DNA from: Alcaligenes endophyticus
GTDB lineage: Bacteria > Pseudomonadota > Gammaproteobacteria > Burkholderiales > Burkholderiaceae_B
Assembly: GCF_026344035.1 (NCBI RefSeq)
Contig: NZ_JAPKND010000006.1
Coordinates: 124,001 to 188,000 of the forward strand
Length of the DNA stretch: 64,000 nt
Direction: 5' to 3'
Shown here one piece after another: positions 50,040 through 58,545 of this stretch. Position 1 is the stretch's first letter. Each line of letters starts with the position of its first letter. Both the position numbers and the translations under genes were made by a program. Under the pieces are notes generated by a model. That model made no database searches. It was not told the origin of the DNA and worked only from the letters and a program-made list of their open reading frames with translations.

Positions 50040-50816
50040 ATGCAAGCTCATTCGCTTCCCCCCACTTATGGTTTTTATTGGATACAAGGTGGGTGGCGCT
50101 TATTTAAAGCGCAACCGCTCGCCTTGCTATTTTGGAGTTTAGCTACCCATATTTTGTTGCAAATCAGCTTTATACTGCCTTTATTAGGCCAGGCAGCAGT
50201 ACTCGTGCTAACCCCAAGCATGACATTTATAGTGCTCAATGCCAGTTGGCGTATTGAGCAACAACACACCATGCGTTTGGGCGATTGGTTGCAACCGGTC
50301 AAGCCCGCTAATACGCGCACACAGTTAGTCCGATTGGGCTTCTTGTATATGCTCTGTAGCCTAATCATCGCTTTTGTTGCCATCACCCCGTTTATGGATG
50401 ACATCATGCAGGCGGTAGATCATCAGGGCCAAGTGGAATTTACCGCTTTGCTTCAAGCCATGCAAAAACCCATGACGCTGTTCACAGTGCTGTATGTATT
50501 ACTGTCCGGTTTGTTTTGGCACACTCCCGCTCTAGTAGGCTGGCATCACATCCCCATTAAACAAGCTCTGTTTTTTTCCATGGTTGCCTGTTGGCGTAAT
50601 AAATGGGGCTTTTTACTCTACGGAGCTTTTTGGTTTGGCCTGATTTTTGCCACCAAACAGTTAACGAGCGTACTGTTAAGTAGCGGCATGCAATCGGCCA
50701 CCGTGCAGTTTATTCTCACCCCCATCAATATGATTTTGATGGCCGTACTGTACGCCAGCTTTTATCCCGCCTATTTAACTATTTTTGGCGTACGCCCCCC
50801 TGAAGCTCGCGCATAA
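50040..50816 (+). CDS. BPSS1780-like membrane protein
   Basis: A 258-residue membrane protein with about five or six hydrophobic segments. The N-terminal GGWRLFKAQPLALLFWSL and the loop QQHTMRLGDWLQPVKP resemble the uncharacterised BPSS1780 family of Burkholderiales. Function unknown. It is likely co-transcribed with thrB. Its last 38 bases overlap the convergent DUF192 gene. Confidence 0.82.
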   Translation: MQAHSLPPTYGFYWIQGGWRLFKAQPLALLFWSLATHILLQISFILPLLGQAAVLVLTPSMTFIVLNASWRIEQQHTMRLGDWLQPVKPANTRTQLVRLGFLYMLCSLIIAFVAITPFMDDIMQAVDHQGQVEFTALLQAMQKPMTLFTVLYVLLSGLFWHTPALVGWHHIPIKQALFFSMVACWRNKWGFLLYGAFWFGLIFATKQLTSVLLSSGMQSATVQFILTPINMILMAVLYASFYPAYLTIFGVRPPEARA

Positions 50817-51096
50817 GCAAACGCCAAGCCTGCAGGCCCTGCCCTGCAGGGGCTTCTAGCACTGCCCATGCCTGCCTGCATGTGCGTATCCTGTTTTTGG
50901 GCGTATTGGGGCAATAGCGCAGTATCGCTCCGTACTTATCAATAAACACCACATCAATATGCGCCTGCATGGTGTAAGTGTGAATCGTGCGACACGGTTT
51001 TAACAGTAAGGCTATGCACGTGCGCTCTACAGGTGGATAAGCATTCAATCCACGCCAGCGCGTCCATAAGGTATTGGCAACATGTAACGTCAGCAT
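50779..51096 (-). CDS. DUF192 family protein
   Basis: A 105-residue soluble protein with the DUF192 fold. The conserved core is TRWRGL, then CIALLLKPCRTIHTYTM, then IDVVFIDKYGAI. The ATG at 51096 overlaps the tadC stop (TAATG), making it the last gene of the Tad operon. No signal peptide is seen, while many DUF192 proteins are exported. Function unknown. The first possible upstream start lies inside tadC and is rejected. Confidence 0.85.
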   Translation of the reverse strand: MLTLHVANTLWTRWRGLNAYPPVERTCIALLLKPCRTIHTYTMQAHIDVVFIDKYGAILRYCPNTPKNRIRTCRQAWAVLEAPAGQGLQAWRLLMRELQGGVRQK

Positions 51097-51947
51097 TAGG
51101 CTTGCCCGGTCAATAAAGGAAACAGCTGCGCCCCTAAGCCCAACAACAACACAATAAAAGTACATGGCATCAGGCATAAGCTTAAGGGCAACAGCATTTT
51201 CAACGGGGCCTGTAGGGCTTTTTGCTCACCTTGTTGCAACAAACGCTCCCGCAACTGTGTAGCCTGAATACGCAACAAGGGCGCAAGACTAATCCCAAAG
51301 CTATCGGCCTGCTCTAGCGTCCAAGCCCATTGATGTAAGGCCTCGAGTTGCATATGCTCGGCATAGTGTTGTAAGGCCTGCTGACGTCCCATGCCCGCGC
51401 TTAAACACTCCAGCAAACGGGCCAGCATAAGCCGACTTTGTGGGCTGGGTGTTAACGCATAGATGCGCTGCAATGCCACATTAAAACCAGCCCCACTTTC
51501 TAAAGCCATCACCAGCAGATCAAAAAGGAACGGAAGTTCTCGTTGTAACTGCCGACGCTGACGTTGCCACGCACGCGATAGCCCTTGAATTCGCCACATC
51601 ATCACACCAGCGCTTAACACCAACCCCAAAAACACTCCCACGCCGCCGGACTGCAAGCTTAAAGCGAGTATTAGACACGCTGCTATACACAGAACCAAAC
51701 ACTGCTGTAGCACTGCACTCAGAAAGCCCAAAGGGGTTTGCGTATACAGCCCTGCTCGATCTAAACGTTGCCGCCATTGGGCCTCACCACTGATCTGCAA
51801 CACTATCTGCGCTACGGGCTGGCCAAAAAACCGTTCAAAAGCCCCCTTTTCAAGCCGCAAAGTGCGTGCACGAGTACGCCAACGCAAACTCAGCACCATG
51901 ACACACAATAGGCATAGAACCGACGCACCGTAAAATACTAGGCTCAT
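51096..51947 (-). CDS. tadC: Tad pilus platform protein TadC
   Basis: A 283-residue inner-membrane protein with the type II secretion system F domain. It has membrane segments at about 2-20, 80-120 and at the C-terminus. LPFLFDLLVMALESGAGFNVAL near 145 is the conserved cytoplasmic block. With TadB it forms the platform on which the ATPase drives Flp pilus assembly. It overlaps tadB by four bases (ATGA). Confidence 0.92.
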   Translation of the reverse strand: MSLVFYGASVLCLLCVMVLSLRWRTRARTLRLEKGAFERFFGQPVAQIVLQISGEAQWRQRLDRAGLYTQTPLGFLSAVLQQCLVLCIAACLILALSLQSGGVGVFLGLVLSAGVMMWRIQGLSRAWQRQRRQLQRELPFLFDLLVMALESGAGFNVALQRIYALTPSPQSRLMLARLLECLSAGMGRQQALQHYAEHMQLEALHQWAWTLEQADSFGISLAPLLRIQATQLRERLLQQGEQKALQAPLKMLLPLSLCLMPCTFIVLLLGLGAQLFPLLTGQA

Positions 51948-52789
51948 TCTAGATCTCGCAAAATTAACACGATAAAGCGTATCCCTAGAAACAATAAAAC
52001 GCCCAACAGCAGTGCGGCCCCCAGGCCTACTTCACTTAACCAGACCGAGGTCGACGCCTGCGGATCCAGCCAATACAGCACTATCGCCAACAAGAAGGGC
52101 AATATGCACATGACCCAGGCCTGCAAACGCGCTTGAGCAGTTAAAGCACGCATGCGTAAACGCAAGTGCAAAGCCTGCCGCAAGCTAAGCGCCAACTGCT
52201 GCAGGGATTCGCCCATCCCGCCTCCTTGATGTAAGCCCAGCTCTAGGCAAGCTCGCAGCAACAACACCCCCGAGCTACGAGTGCGTTGGTGTAATACCCA
52301 AAGCGCTTCACCCATTCCCATACCCAAACGCATATGTCGCAGCATAAAACGTAGCTCTTGGCCTAAGGGCGCTGGCGCCCTGGCGCCTAATGCCTGCAAT
52401 GCCAACTGCAGCCCAGTACCTGCTTGTAAAGCAGCCGCCAAAGCCTGCACAAAATCAGGAAGCTGTTGCTCGATGTGGGCATACCTTTGGCTACGCAAGC
52501 GCTGCAATAGCAAAAAAGGAGCCCCTAAAGCCAGTATCAGCATGATCGTCAACACTGTCCATGAGCCACCCATGCCAACAATAAGCACGACAAGCCCAGC
52601 AAGGCCGCTTAAGCCTAGACGCCACAGTAGCGAACTATCGAGAAAAAAGTAGAACTCTTGCAGCGTTATTTGCCACTGTTTTAGCAAGCGGCGGTAGTAC
52701 CACGCCACGCTATAACCCGTCGCACGGCCTACTAACAGCACGGCACTCAAGACAAAAAACAAACTACTCAGTAGCACCAAGACGAACAT
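51944..52789 (-). CDS. tadB: Tad pilus platform protein TadB
   Basis: A 281-residue paralogue of TadC with the same type II secretion F domain. There is a hydrophobic N-terminus (MFVLVLLSSLFFVLSAVLLV), two segments near 60-95, and two at the end. The conserved block is LPDFVQALAAALQAGTGLQLAL near 125, and GGGMGESLQQLALSLRQA follows. It lies 13 bases after the ATPase gene. Confidence 0.92.
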   Translation of the reverse strand: MFVLVLLSSLFFVLSAVLLVGRATGYSVAWYYRRLLKQWQITLQEFYFFLDSSLLWRLGLSGLAGLVVLIVGMGGSWTVLTIMLILALGAPFLLLQRLRSQRYAHIEQQLPDFVQALAAALQAGTGLQLALQALGARAPAPLGQELRFMLRHMRLGMGMGEALWVLHQRTRSSGVLLLRACLELGLHQGGGMGESLQQLALSLRQALHLRLRMRALTAQARLQAWVMCILPFLLAIVLYWLDPQASTSVWLSEVGLGAALLLGVLLFLGIRFIVLILRDLE

Positions 52790-52802
52790 GAAAGCCCCTT
52801 TT

Positions 52803-54440
52803 TTAGCTTGCCATTAAGCCCGCCCATACCGAGCGCAAACGAGGCGACTGTGCCGCCAATTCAGAGGCTATAAAAACAGGTGAAGGCTCACTGTGGTACC
52901 GATATAAGCTTTGCGTTTGTATGCGTCCTGACTCAATTCCGCTTACCTCCACAATTTCATCGATCAAGCGTCGCCCACAGGGTAAGCGACGCAACTGAAC
53001 CAAGCACTGCACGGATGCCACAATATGCTCACGCACAACCGATAAGGGTAACTCCAAGCCTGCCATCAAGACCATGCTCTCTAAGCGACTTAAGGCGTCA
53101 CGTGGACTATTCGCATGCAAGGTGCTCAACGACCCCTCATGGCCGGTGTTCATAGCGCTGAGCATATCGAAAGCCTCGGCCCCACGACACTCACCCACAA
53201 TAATGCGGTCGGGACGCATACGCAGGGCATTACGTAATAACTCGCGTATATCGATATTTCCAGAGCCCTCACTATTGGGTGGCCTGGCCTCAAGTGCCAC
53301 CAAGTTTTGATGCTGTAAGCGTAACTCCGCCGTATCCTCAATCGTGACGATGCGCTCATGCTCAGGAATCCAGGTACTTAATGCATTCAATAAGCTCGTT
53401 TTCCCTGTACCTGTACCGCCCACCAACAAACAATTAATACGGGCGAGCACACACTGGTGCAGAAAGGCCGCCATGTCACTAGATAAGCCACCGGACACTT
53501 GCCAGTCGGCCATACTTAAGGTGTGTTGCGGGAACTTACGCACGGTCAAGCAGGCACCTTGTAAAGCTATCGGCGCAATCACGGCATGCACCCGTGAACC
53601 ATCGCTCAAGCGCGCATCCACTAGGGGAGACTGCTCGTCCAAACGACGCCCTAAAGGCGCCACAATGCGATCCAACACCGCTCGAAACGCGTGCTCGGAG
53701 CTAAACCGCACGGAACTTCGTAGTAAACGCCCAGATTTTTCTATGTATATGCAATCAAATCGATTCACCATGATTTCACTGACCTGCCCATCGGCCAGAA
53801 GCACCTCCAGGGCACCGAGACGCAAAGCCTCGTCACAGACTGCTTTTTGCAAATACTGTTTTTGCGCAGCGGTGTAGCTATAGTCGGCGGTTAAGATCTG
53901 CCCCATTAGCTCATAAGCCTCTTGATACAAGGCTTTATCACTTACCTGACTAAGATCGCGCCGGGCCAAATCCAAACGCACCAATAATTCAGCGTGTAAG
54001 CGAGACAGCGCTGCCCACAGTTGCGCAGACAATTCGTCGCTTGGCTGCGCAAGATTTAGCCTAGCTTCAGGCGTAGAATCGGACTCATCCGGCTGGTGCC
54101 CCGCCGATAAAATGATCTCTTGTTCTTGCCGAGCCAAGTTAACCAGCTGAAAATCGAGAATACGTATGCGATACGGCCCAAGCTCAATGACATCACCGGC
54201 CTCAATAATTTGTTCGCTTGATACCCTAACGCCATTTAGTCGTGTGCCTAATAGACTTCCCAAATCTTGCAGATAAAGCCCTGAAGCACGGCGCAAAATT
54301 GCCGCGTGCCGACGTGCAAGCATCAAGCTACGCGGCGCCAATATAGGATGCCCGCGCCCTAACTCAAGGGGTAGCAACACGGTGTGCTGCTGCACGCCCT
54401 GCCCTGTTACGCTAACCTCAACATTTAGGCGGTCAATCAT
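52803..54440 (-). CDS. cpaF: Tad pilus ATPase TadA/CpaF with N-terminal FHA domain
   Basis: A 545-residue secretion ATPase. Residues about 15-100 form an FHA domain: LELGRGHPILAPRSLMLARRHAAI, LQDLGSLLGTRLNGV and IEAGDVIELGPYRIRIL match the phosphothreonine-binding fold (Gly-Arg, Ser/Arg-x-His, Gly-Thr...Asn-Gly). The CpaF core follows: SEIMVNRFDCIYIE, Walker A GGTGTGKTSLLNAL, Walker B region PDRIIVGECRGAEAFDMLSAM and the HANSPRDALSRLE block. CpaF proteins usually lack the FHA part. ATG 54440 lies one base after the secretin stop. The symbol avoids confusion with the tRNA deaminase tadA. Confidence 0.92.
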   Translation of the reverse strand: MIDRLNVEVSVTGQGVQQHTVLLPLELGRGHPILAPRSLMLARRHAAILRRASGLYLQDLGSLLGTRLNGVRVSSEQIIEAGDVIELGPYRIRILDFQLVNLARQEQEIILSAGHQPDESDSTPEARLNLAQPSDELSAQLWAALSRLHAELLVRLDLARRDLSQVSDKALYQEAYELMGQILTADYSYTAAQKQYLQKAVCDEALRLGALEVLLADGQVSEIMVNRFDCIYIEKSGRLLRSSVRFSSEHAFRAVLDRIVAPLGRRLDEQSPLVDARLSDGSRVHAVIAPIALQGACLTVRKFPQHTLSMADWQVSGGLSSDMAAFLHQCVLARINCLLVGGTGTGKTSLLNALSTWIPEHERIVTIEDTAELRLQHQNLVALEARPPNSEGSGNIDIRELLRNALRMRPDRIIVGECRGAEAFDMLSAMNTGHEGSLSTLHANSPRDALSRLESMVLMAGLELPLSVVREHIVASVQCLVQLRRLPCGRRLIDEIVEVSGIESGRIQTQSLYRYHSEPSPVFIASELAAQSPRLRSVWAGLMAS

Positions 54441-54441
54441 G

Positions 54442-55764
54442 CTAGTCCTCGATCCATTGAGATGATGACCCACTGGACGGTGCATCATAGACAGGGTTGT
54501 TTAGCGTACTTGCATCAAAATACTGATCAACGATAGCCTGGCCGCGCCCCACCCGCTGCATGAGGTCGGGATGCTCAGCCTGCACAACAGTAGGCGTGAC
54601 AAAAATGGCAAGCTCTGTCTCATGCCGTTGAAAACGCTCAGAACGAAATAAATGCCCAAGAACAGGCAAACTACCTAGGCCCGGGACCTTATCGATATTG
54701 CTGGACTCTTCACGGGAGATAAAACCAGCCAACACTAATGTCTGCCCTGAGCGCACATTAAACTCACTGGCCGCACGACGGGTTTTCATCGCAGGCCCCG
54801 CGTTGGAAGATACGCTCGGGTCTACCGAACTGACCTCGACTTCGAGCTTAGAACGCACCGCACCTCCGCGCTCAATACGGGGCACTATTTTTAAGGCCAC
54901 ACCATAAGGCTTAAAGACTGTATGGCTATTACCGTTCTTATCGGTACTGAGATAAGGAATTTCCCCGCCAGCCAGAAACTCAGCTTGAGCACCGCTACGT
55001 GCCAATAACTGAGGCTGAGCCAACACTACGGCATAGCCCTCTTGGGCCATCACCTGTAAACGAGCAGACAGCAATGCGCTGACGCCAAAATACGAAGCCA
55101 TTTGCTGGGTAGGATAATGAATAGGCAAAACGCTTTCACCGGGCCGCTCGGCAATATGGCGTGAACCGGCATCCCAAGCAAGGCCTGCGTTGATACCGCC
55201 CTCAGCATGAGGATTCCAACGTATGCCTAAGTCGCGCATAGCATGACGGGGCAGCTCTAATACCTGTACATCCAGCATAACCATGGGCTCCCAGCCCATT
55301 TGGCTGGTGAAGTCCAACAACTGTGGATAGTGTTGGCTGAGCAGTGTTAAGCGCTCTCTGTCCTCGTCGCTTATTTGCTCACCTTCTAGAACCAGCCTGC
55401 CCCCCACCTGGCTAAGACGTAAGTTGGGGATGCGCTCCAGCACATGCTTGAGCTCTTGCAAGGACTGCCGTGCGTTTTCAGCGGCCACTTCAATGGTGTA
55501 CTGATGCACCTTGCCATCAGCCGTCCACACCTGCAAACCTGTGTGTCCCTGCTGACGTGCGAATAGAATCAACTCATGATCTTGCGTGGTCATAGCATTA
55601 ATAATCTGACCATCCCCCACTGCCACACGCTCCACTGTTTTATGCCCTAAAACAGTGAGCTCGCCCACCTGCATGCGTAGTTCTTGACTAGCCCAAGCAC
55701 TGGTTAACGGGCCCATGAATAGCCATAAACTTAAGGCCAGCCATACAGAGCGACACTTACTCAT
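54442..55764 (-). CDS. cpaC: Tad pilus outer-membrane secretin RcpA/CpaC
   Basis: A 440-residue secretin. A signal peptide ends near TSAWA. An N-terminal region with VGELTVLGHKTVERVAVGDG is the pilus-specific domain, and a BON-like segment (ERIPNLRLSQVGGRLVLEG) follows. The secretin domain has VMLDVQVLELPRHAMRDLGI, ARSGAQAEFLAGGEIPY, NVRSGQTLVLAGFISREES and PGLGSLPVLGHLFRSERF. It forms the outer-membrane pore for the pilus. It overlaps the cpaB stop by eight bases. Confidence 0.92.
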   Translation of the reverse strand: MSKCRSVWLALSLWLFMGPLTSAWASQELRMQVGELTVLGHKTVERVAVGDGQIINAMTTQDHELILFARQQGHTGLQVWTADGKVHQYTIEVAAENARQSLQELKHVLERIPNLRLSQVGGRLVLEGEQISDEDRERLTLLSQHYPQLLDFTSQMGWEPMVMLDVQVLELPRHAMRDLGIRWNPHAEGGINAGLAWDAGSRHIAERPGESVLPIHYPTQQMASYFGVSALLSARLQVMAQEGYAVVLAQPQLLARSGAQAEFLAGGEIPYLSTDKNGNSHTVFKPYGVALKIVPRIERGGAVRSKLEVEVSSVDPSVSSNAGPAMKTRRAASEFNVRSGQTLVLAGFISREESSNIDKVPGLGSLPVLGHLFRSERFQRHETELAIFVTPTVVQAEHPDLMQRVGRGQAIVDQYFDASTLNNPVYDAPSSGSSSQWIED

Positions 55765-56677
55765 AAATACCTCCCTCTGAGACCAAAGGCTTAGATGGCT
55801 CCCTTGCCGCACTAAAAGGCAAATCAATTAAGCCTAGGTTGTCCAGCGCAGACAATGGCACAGCCGCACCTGATGCCTGTGATGCTTGTGGCATATGCCC
55901 ATATAGAATCTCGGGTTTACGTATCGTCGTTTCAGATTGAGTGGCGCCAATTCCTAGAACGTGCGCGAGCTCCCCTCGCATGGCTTTTTGACTGTGCTCG
56001 TGGTCGCCAGGATTACGCAGTAAAGCAGTAATACGCCCATTTTGTCGTGCTGCCACTAAGCGCAACGCCTCGTCGGGTGCCAAGTCTAAGGTCAACGTAC
56101 GATAGTTTTGGGAGGCCTCGAACTCTTTCTCAGGGGAAATTTGTTTGCCTGTGGCACGCACCAAAACACTTTGCAGTAAAGGAGCCGTTACCCGCCTGTC
56201 CTGCTCATCAAAACTGACATAAATATCAATTAAATCGCCGCTTTGTATTAGCCCCGACACTGAGTTAATGTCATCTACCGGTATTGTCATGGCTCGCCGT
56301 CCAGGTAGTAATTGTTGTGAAAAGGCGATGTCGTCATGCTCGTGCAAATAAGCGGGTAAGAGTAAATCGCCGGCTTGCAAACTGCGTCGTAAACGCAGGC
56401 CCACTACTTGGCTATAATCATCGGGCGACACGCTCTCACTAGGGAGTAAATCCAAAGGAAAATCCCGCACAGCAAGATGATCAGCCTGTAGACGCATACC
56501 AGCCTGCATCGCTTGCCCTACTACTACTCGAGAAGCAGTAACGACCTGATGCGCGGCACGTATGGAGGCTTGTTGTTCCTGCAGGTATTTCTGTACAGCC
56601 CATACCGCCACTAGCCCCATGGCCACGGCCAACACCAATAAAAGGATTGTTCCCATCCAGGATCTAAACCAATGCAT
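55757..56677 (-). CDS. cpaB: Tad pilus assembly protein CpaB/RcpC
   Basis: A 306-residue periplasmic protein anchored by an N-terminal helix (MGTILLLVLAVAMGLVAVWAV). It has an SAF-type domain: VVTASRVVVGQAMQAGMRLQ, RLRRSLQAGDLLLPAYL, LPGRRAMTIPVDDINSVSG, LIQSGDLIDIYVSF. These are diagnostic of the Flp pilus CpaB family. It is thought to work with the secretin. ATG 56677 begins the helix; a longer upstream frame overlaps the preceding gene. Confidence 0.9.
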   Translation of the reverse strand: MHWFRSWMGTILLLVLAVAMGLVAVWAVQKYLQEQQASIRAAHQVVTASRVVVGQAMQAGMRLQADHLAVRDFPLDLLPSESVSPDDYSQVVGLRLRRSLQAGDLLLPAYLHEHDDIAFSQQLLPGRRAMTIPVDDINSVSGLIQSGDLIDIYVSFDEQDRRVTAPLLQSVLVRATGKQISPEKEFEASQNYRTLTLDLAPDEALRLVAARQNGRITALLRNPGDHEHSQKAMRGELAHVLGIGATQSETTIRKPEILYGHMPQASQASGAAVPLSALDNLGLIDLPFSAAREPSKPLVSEGGIYE

Positions 56678-56688
56678 GTGCCCCCCCG

Positions 56689-57357
56689 TTAATGGCAAGG
56701 CTGGCAACGCACCAGCAGGTGCTGTTGCTCGCGCCCCCAATACACCGTTAAACGTTGCTGCTCAGGGCCCAACCACACACTCGGTAAATCCTTATGTGGA
56801 TGCCACTGGGCACGCTTGAGGGCCTGTATAAAAGCGGTAGACTCTACTGGCTGGCTATCGGCTGCTGCTACCACGACGCAATGTAAGGATTTTGGGCTTG
56901 CTGGCACTATGTCAGGCTGCTCGGACTCACAATGCTGCCATGTCACACGCCAACCTAAGTCTTGCCATATGGCCTGCAAAACAAAGGGCTGACTGCTGCT
57001 TAACTGCTCGCGTATGGATAGGACGCCATGGTAGGCATACTGATCACCTTGTACGTGTAAAAGACAACCGAAGTCACCAGGCGTCAAAAAATAGTGGGTT
57101 TGCTCAACGCGCATATAGCGCTCAAAACTACCACACCGTTGGCCAAACTTAGTTTGTACTTGGGGCAAAAGCTGCACCAATGGCCCCTTGGCATTAAAAG
57201 CATGAATCAAGTAAATATCCGAACCCAATACCGTACGTTCCTGCGTGTGCCAAGTCAGTACTGCTTGCTGAGCCCACGTTCCTGAAGGCAGCCCCCCTAA
57301 ACCTGTAGCCAGCCCGATCAGCCATTGCCCCGACACCCTATATATAGCGCCAAACAT
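56689..57357 (-). CDS. Hypothetical exported protein of the Tad operon
   Basis: A 222-residue protein I do not recognise. The first 29 residues look like a signal peptide (GQWLIGLATGLGGLPSGTWAQ). The mature part has seven cysteines, including a terminal RCQPCH, so disulfides are likely. It lies two bases after the TadE-like gene and 11 bases before cpaB, so it is certainly part of the operon. A pilus accessory role in the periplasm is an inference from position. Confidence 0.7.
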   Translation of the reverse strand: MFGAIYRVSGQWLIGLATGLGGLPSGTWAQQAVLTWHTQERTVLGSDIYLIHAFNAKGPLVQLLPQVQTKFGQRCGSFERYMRVEQTHYFLTPGDFGCLLHVQGDQYAYHGVLSIREQLSSSQPFVLQAIWQDLGWRVTWQHCESEQPDIVPASPKSLHCVVVAAADSQPVESTAFIQALKRAQWHPHKDLPSVWLGPEQQRLTVYWGREQQHLLVRCQPCH

Positions 57358-57359
57358 AA

Positions 57360-57935
57360 TTAGTCCTTTCTATGTGGGACATAGCGCTCCCACGGTCCTA
57401 ACCAATCGGTATGTGGCACCTGTCGACCCCACTGCCCTTCTAGAGCTGAAAAGGACGGGAGCAAGCGACGCACTACCCCTTGCGAAGGCCCAGCTGTTTG
57501 GCGCCATATTTCTTCGGCCTGCTCTAAGCGCGTACGAGTCTGTGTATCACCATTAGTAGTGCCCGTGTCGCCCATCCAATAGGCATGCCGTTGCAAGCGG
57601 GCTATAAAATCAGGCATGCCTTGTAGAGCATGGGTAGATTGCGTCAACTGCAACCCATACAACTGCGCTGCCCCCAACTGCAAGTCACTATAGCTACTGC
57701 GCCAAGCCGATGAGAGCTGCCCCATCGAGCTCGGCTTTATCTCTAGATCCTGCCGCTTATTCAGTTCGTGGGGCGCTTGATAAACTGCTTGAAAGAGCCG
57801 CCCAGATGCCTGGGCCTGAAGCTGATGGGCATACCCTATATGCCTGAACAACCAGGTGGCGCTAATAAAAAACAGCACTAAACTTGCTAGTACGATTACC
57901 GCCTCGGCTAGGGCTTGGCCTTTCATTTCGTTCAT
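57360..57935 (-). CDS. TadE-like pseudopilin
   Basis: A 191-residue protein with the start MNEMKGQALAEAVIVLASLV. The short basic leader, Gly, Gln, Ala, Leu, Ala and Glu, then a hydrophobic helix, is the TadE/TadF-type pseudopilin pattern. The rest is periplasmic and rich in Gln and Ser, with no known domain. ATG 57935 has a GGAG site and overlaps the stop of the upstream ORF (ATGA). It probably acts as a minor pilin. Confidence 0.75.
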   Translation of the reverse strand: MNEMKGQALAEAVIVLASLVLFFISATWLFRHIGYAHQLQAQASGRLFQAVYQAPHELNKRQDLEIKPSSMGQLSSAWRSSYSDLQLGAAQLYGLQLTQSTHALQGMPDFIARLQRHAYWMGDTGTTNGDTQTRTRLEQAEEIWRQTAGPSQGVVRRLLPSFSALEGQWGRQVPHTDWLGPWERYVPHRKD

Positions 57936-58399
57936 GGCAGCTCCTGAACCGCGTTTTGACTTAGGCGCGCCAACCAATAAGGTTGAAACAAGTTGGGGGA
58001 TTCAACTGAGCTATTGCTTGATTCCGGGTGCCGAAAAAATGACTCTGCGCCAGACTGAGTAGCCACCCATTGAAAAGCGGGACCTTGGATGCGCAAGTCA
58101 ACACGGAAAGCCAAGGCTTGCTGCTGCTGTAGTTCTAACAAAGGCGGCATCGGCGCCGTATGCACAGGCTGCTGGTCGCGCAGCGCCCAAGAGTTCGCCA
58201 ATGCATTGGCATTCCCTGAAAAAATATCCCAACTGGTATGCTCTTGGACCCAACGCCAAAAGCTTTGCTCTGAAAAATTATCAGGCGGCTGATCCGTAGA
58301 CGCGTGCCCAAACCCATGCGCCCTATCTACCGCCATCCATGCCCACGCCATTGGATATTCGCGCGAGCAACAGGAACGTATATCTCTAAACGTCCGCAT
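57932..58399 (-). CDS. Hypothetical protein at the head of the Tad operon, possibly 5'-truncated
   Basis: A 155-residue frame (169 if GTG 58441 is the start), not recognised. It lacks the N-terminal hydrophobic helix expected of a TadE/TadG-like minor pilin, although its middle and end (LAFRVDLRIQGPAFQWVATQ, PYWLARLSQNAV) look like ordinary exported-protein sequence. ATG 58399 has no ribosome site. The frame is closed by a stop next to base 58442, close to where the integrase element begins. I infer that its original 5' end may have been removed. It overlaps the TadE-like gene by four bases. Confidence 0.5.
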   Translation of the reverse strand: MRTFRDIRSCCSREYPMAWAWMAVDRAHGFGHASTDQPPDNFSEQSFWRWVQEHTSWDIFSGNANALANSWALRDQQPVHTAPMPPLLELQQQQALAFRVDLRIQGPAFQWVATQSGAESFFRHPESSNSSVESPNLFQPYWLARLSQNAVQELP

Positions 58400-58500
58400 T
58401 TGAGTATAGCGCTTTGTTTTTGCTTGCCTTTTCCTTATCACTCAGTCTCTTGGCGTGCCTGTTTATCTCTATTAGTCCATACTTTTTAGTGCCCTAATAT

Positions 58501-58543
58501 GTACCCCTATTGTTAGTATTTTTCTCATATTCAAAAGGGGTAC
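58501..58543 (+). promoter_or_regulatory. Inverted repeat spanning the integrase ribosome binding site
   Basis: GTACCCCT (58501-58508) and AGGGGTAC (58536-58543) are perfect inverted arms 27 bases apart. The right arm contains the AGGGG that serves as ribosome site for the GTG start at 58546. It could be an operator, or an RNA hairpin that hides the ribosome site. Confidence 0.5.
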
Positions 58544-58545
58544 AA

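Noticed and set aside
53344-53877. 177-codon plus-strand frame
   Set aside because: Antisense to the Tad ATPase gene across its Walker A region; no recognisable protein features.
58400-58545. A tRNA gene or tRNA 3' end as attachment site next to the integrase
   Set aside because: DUF4102 integrases often use tRNAs, but neither strand here has a T-arm or CCA-end pattern; the attachment site stays unresolved.
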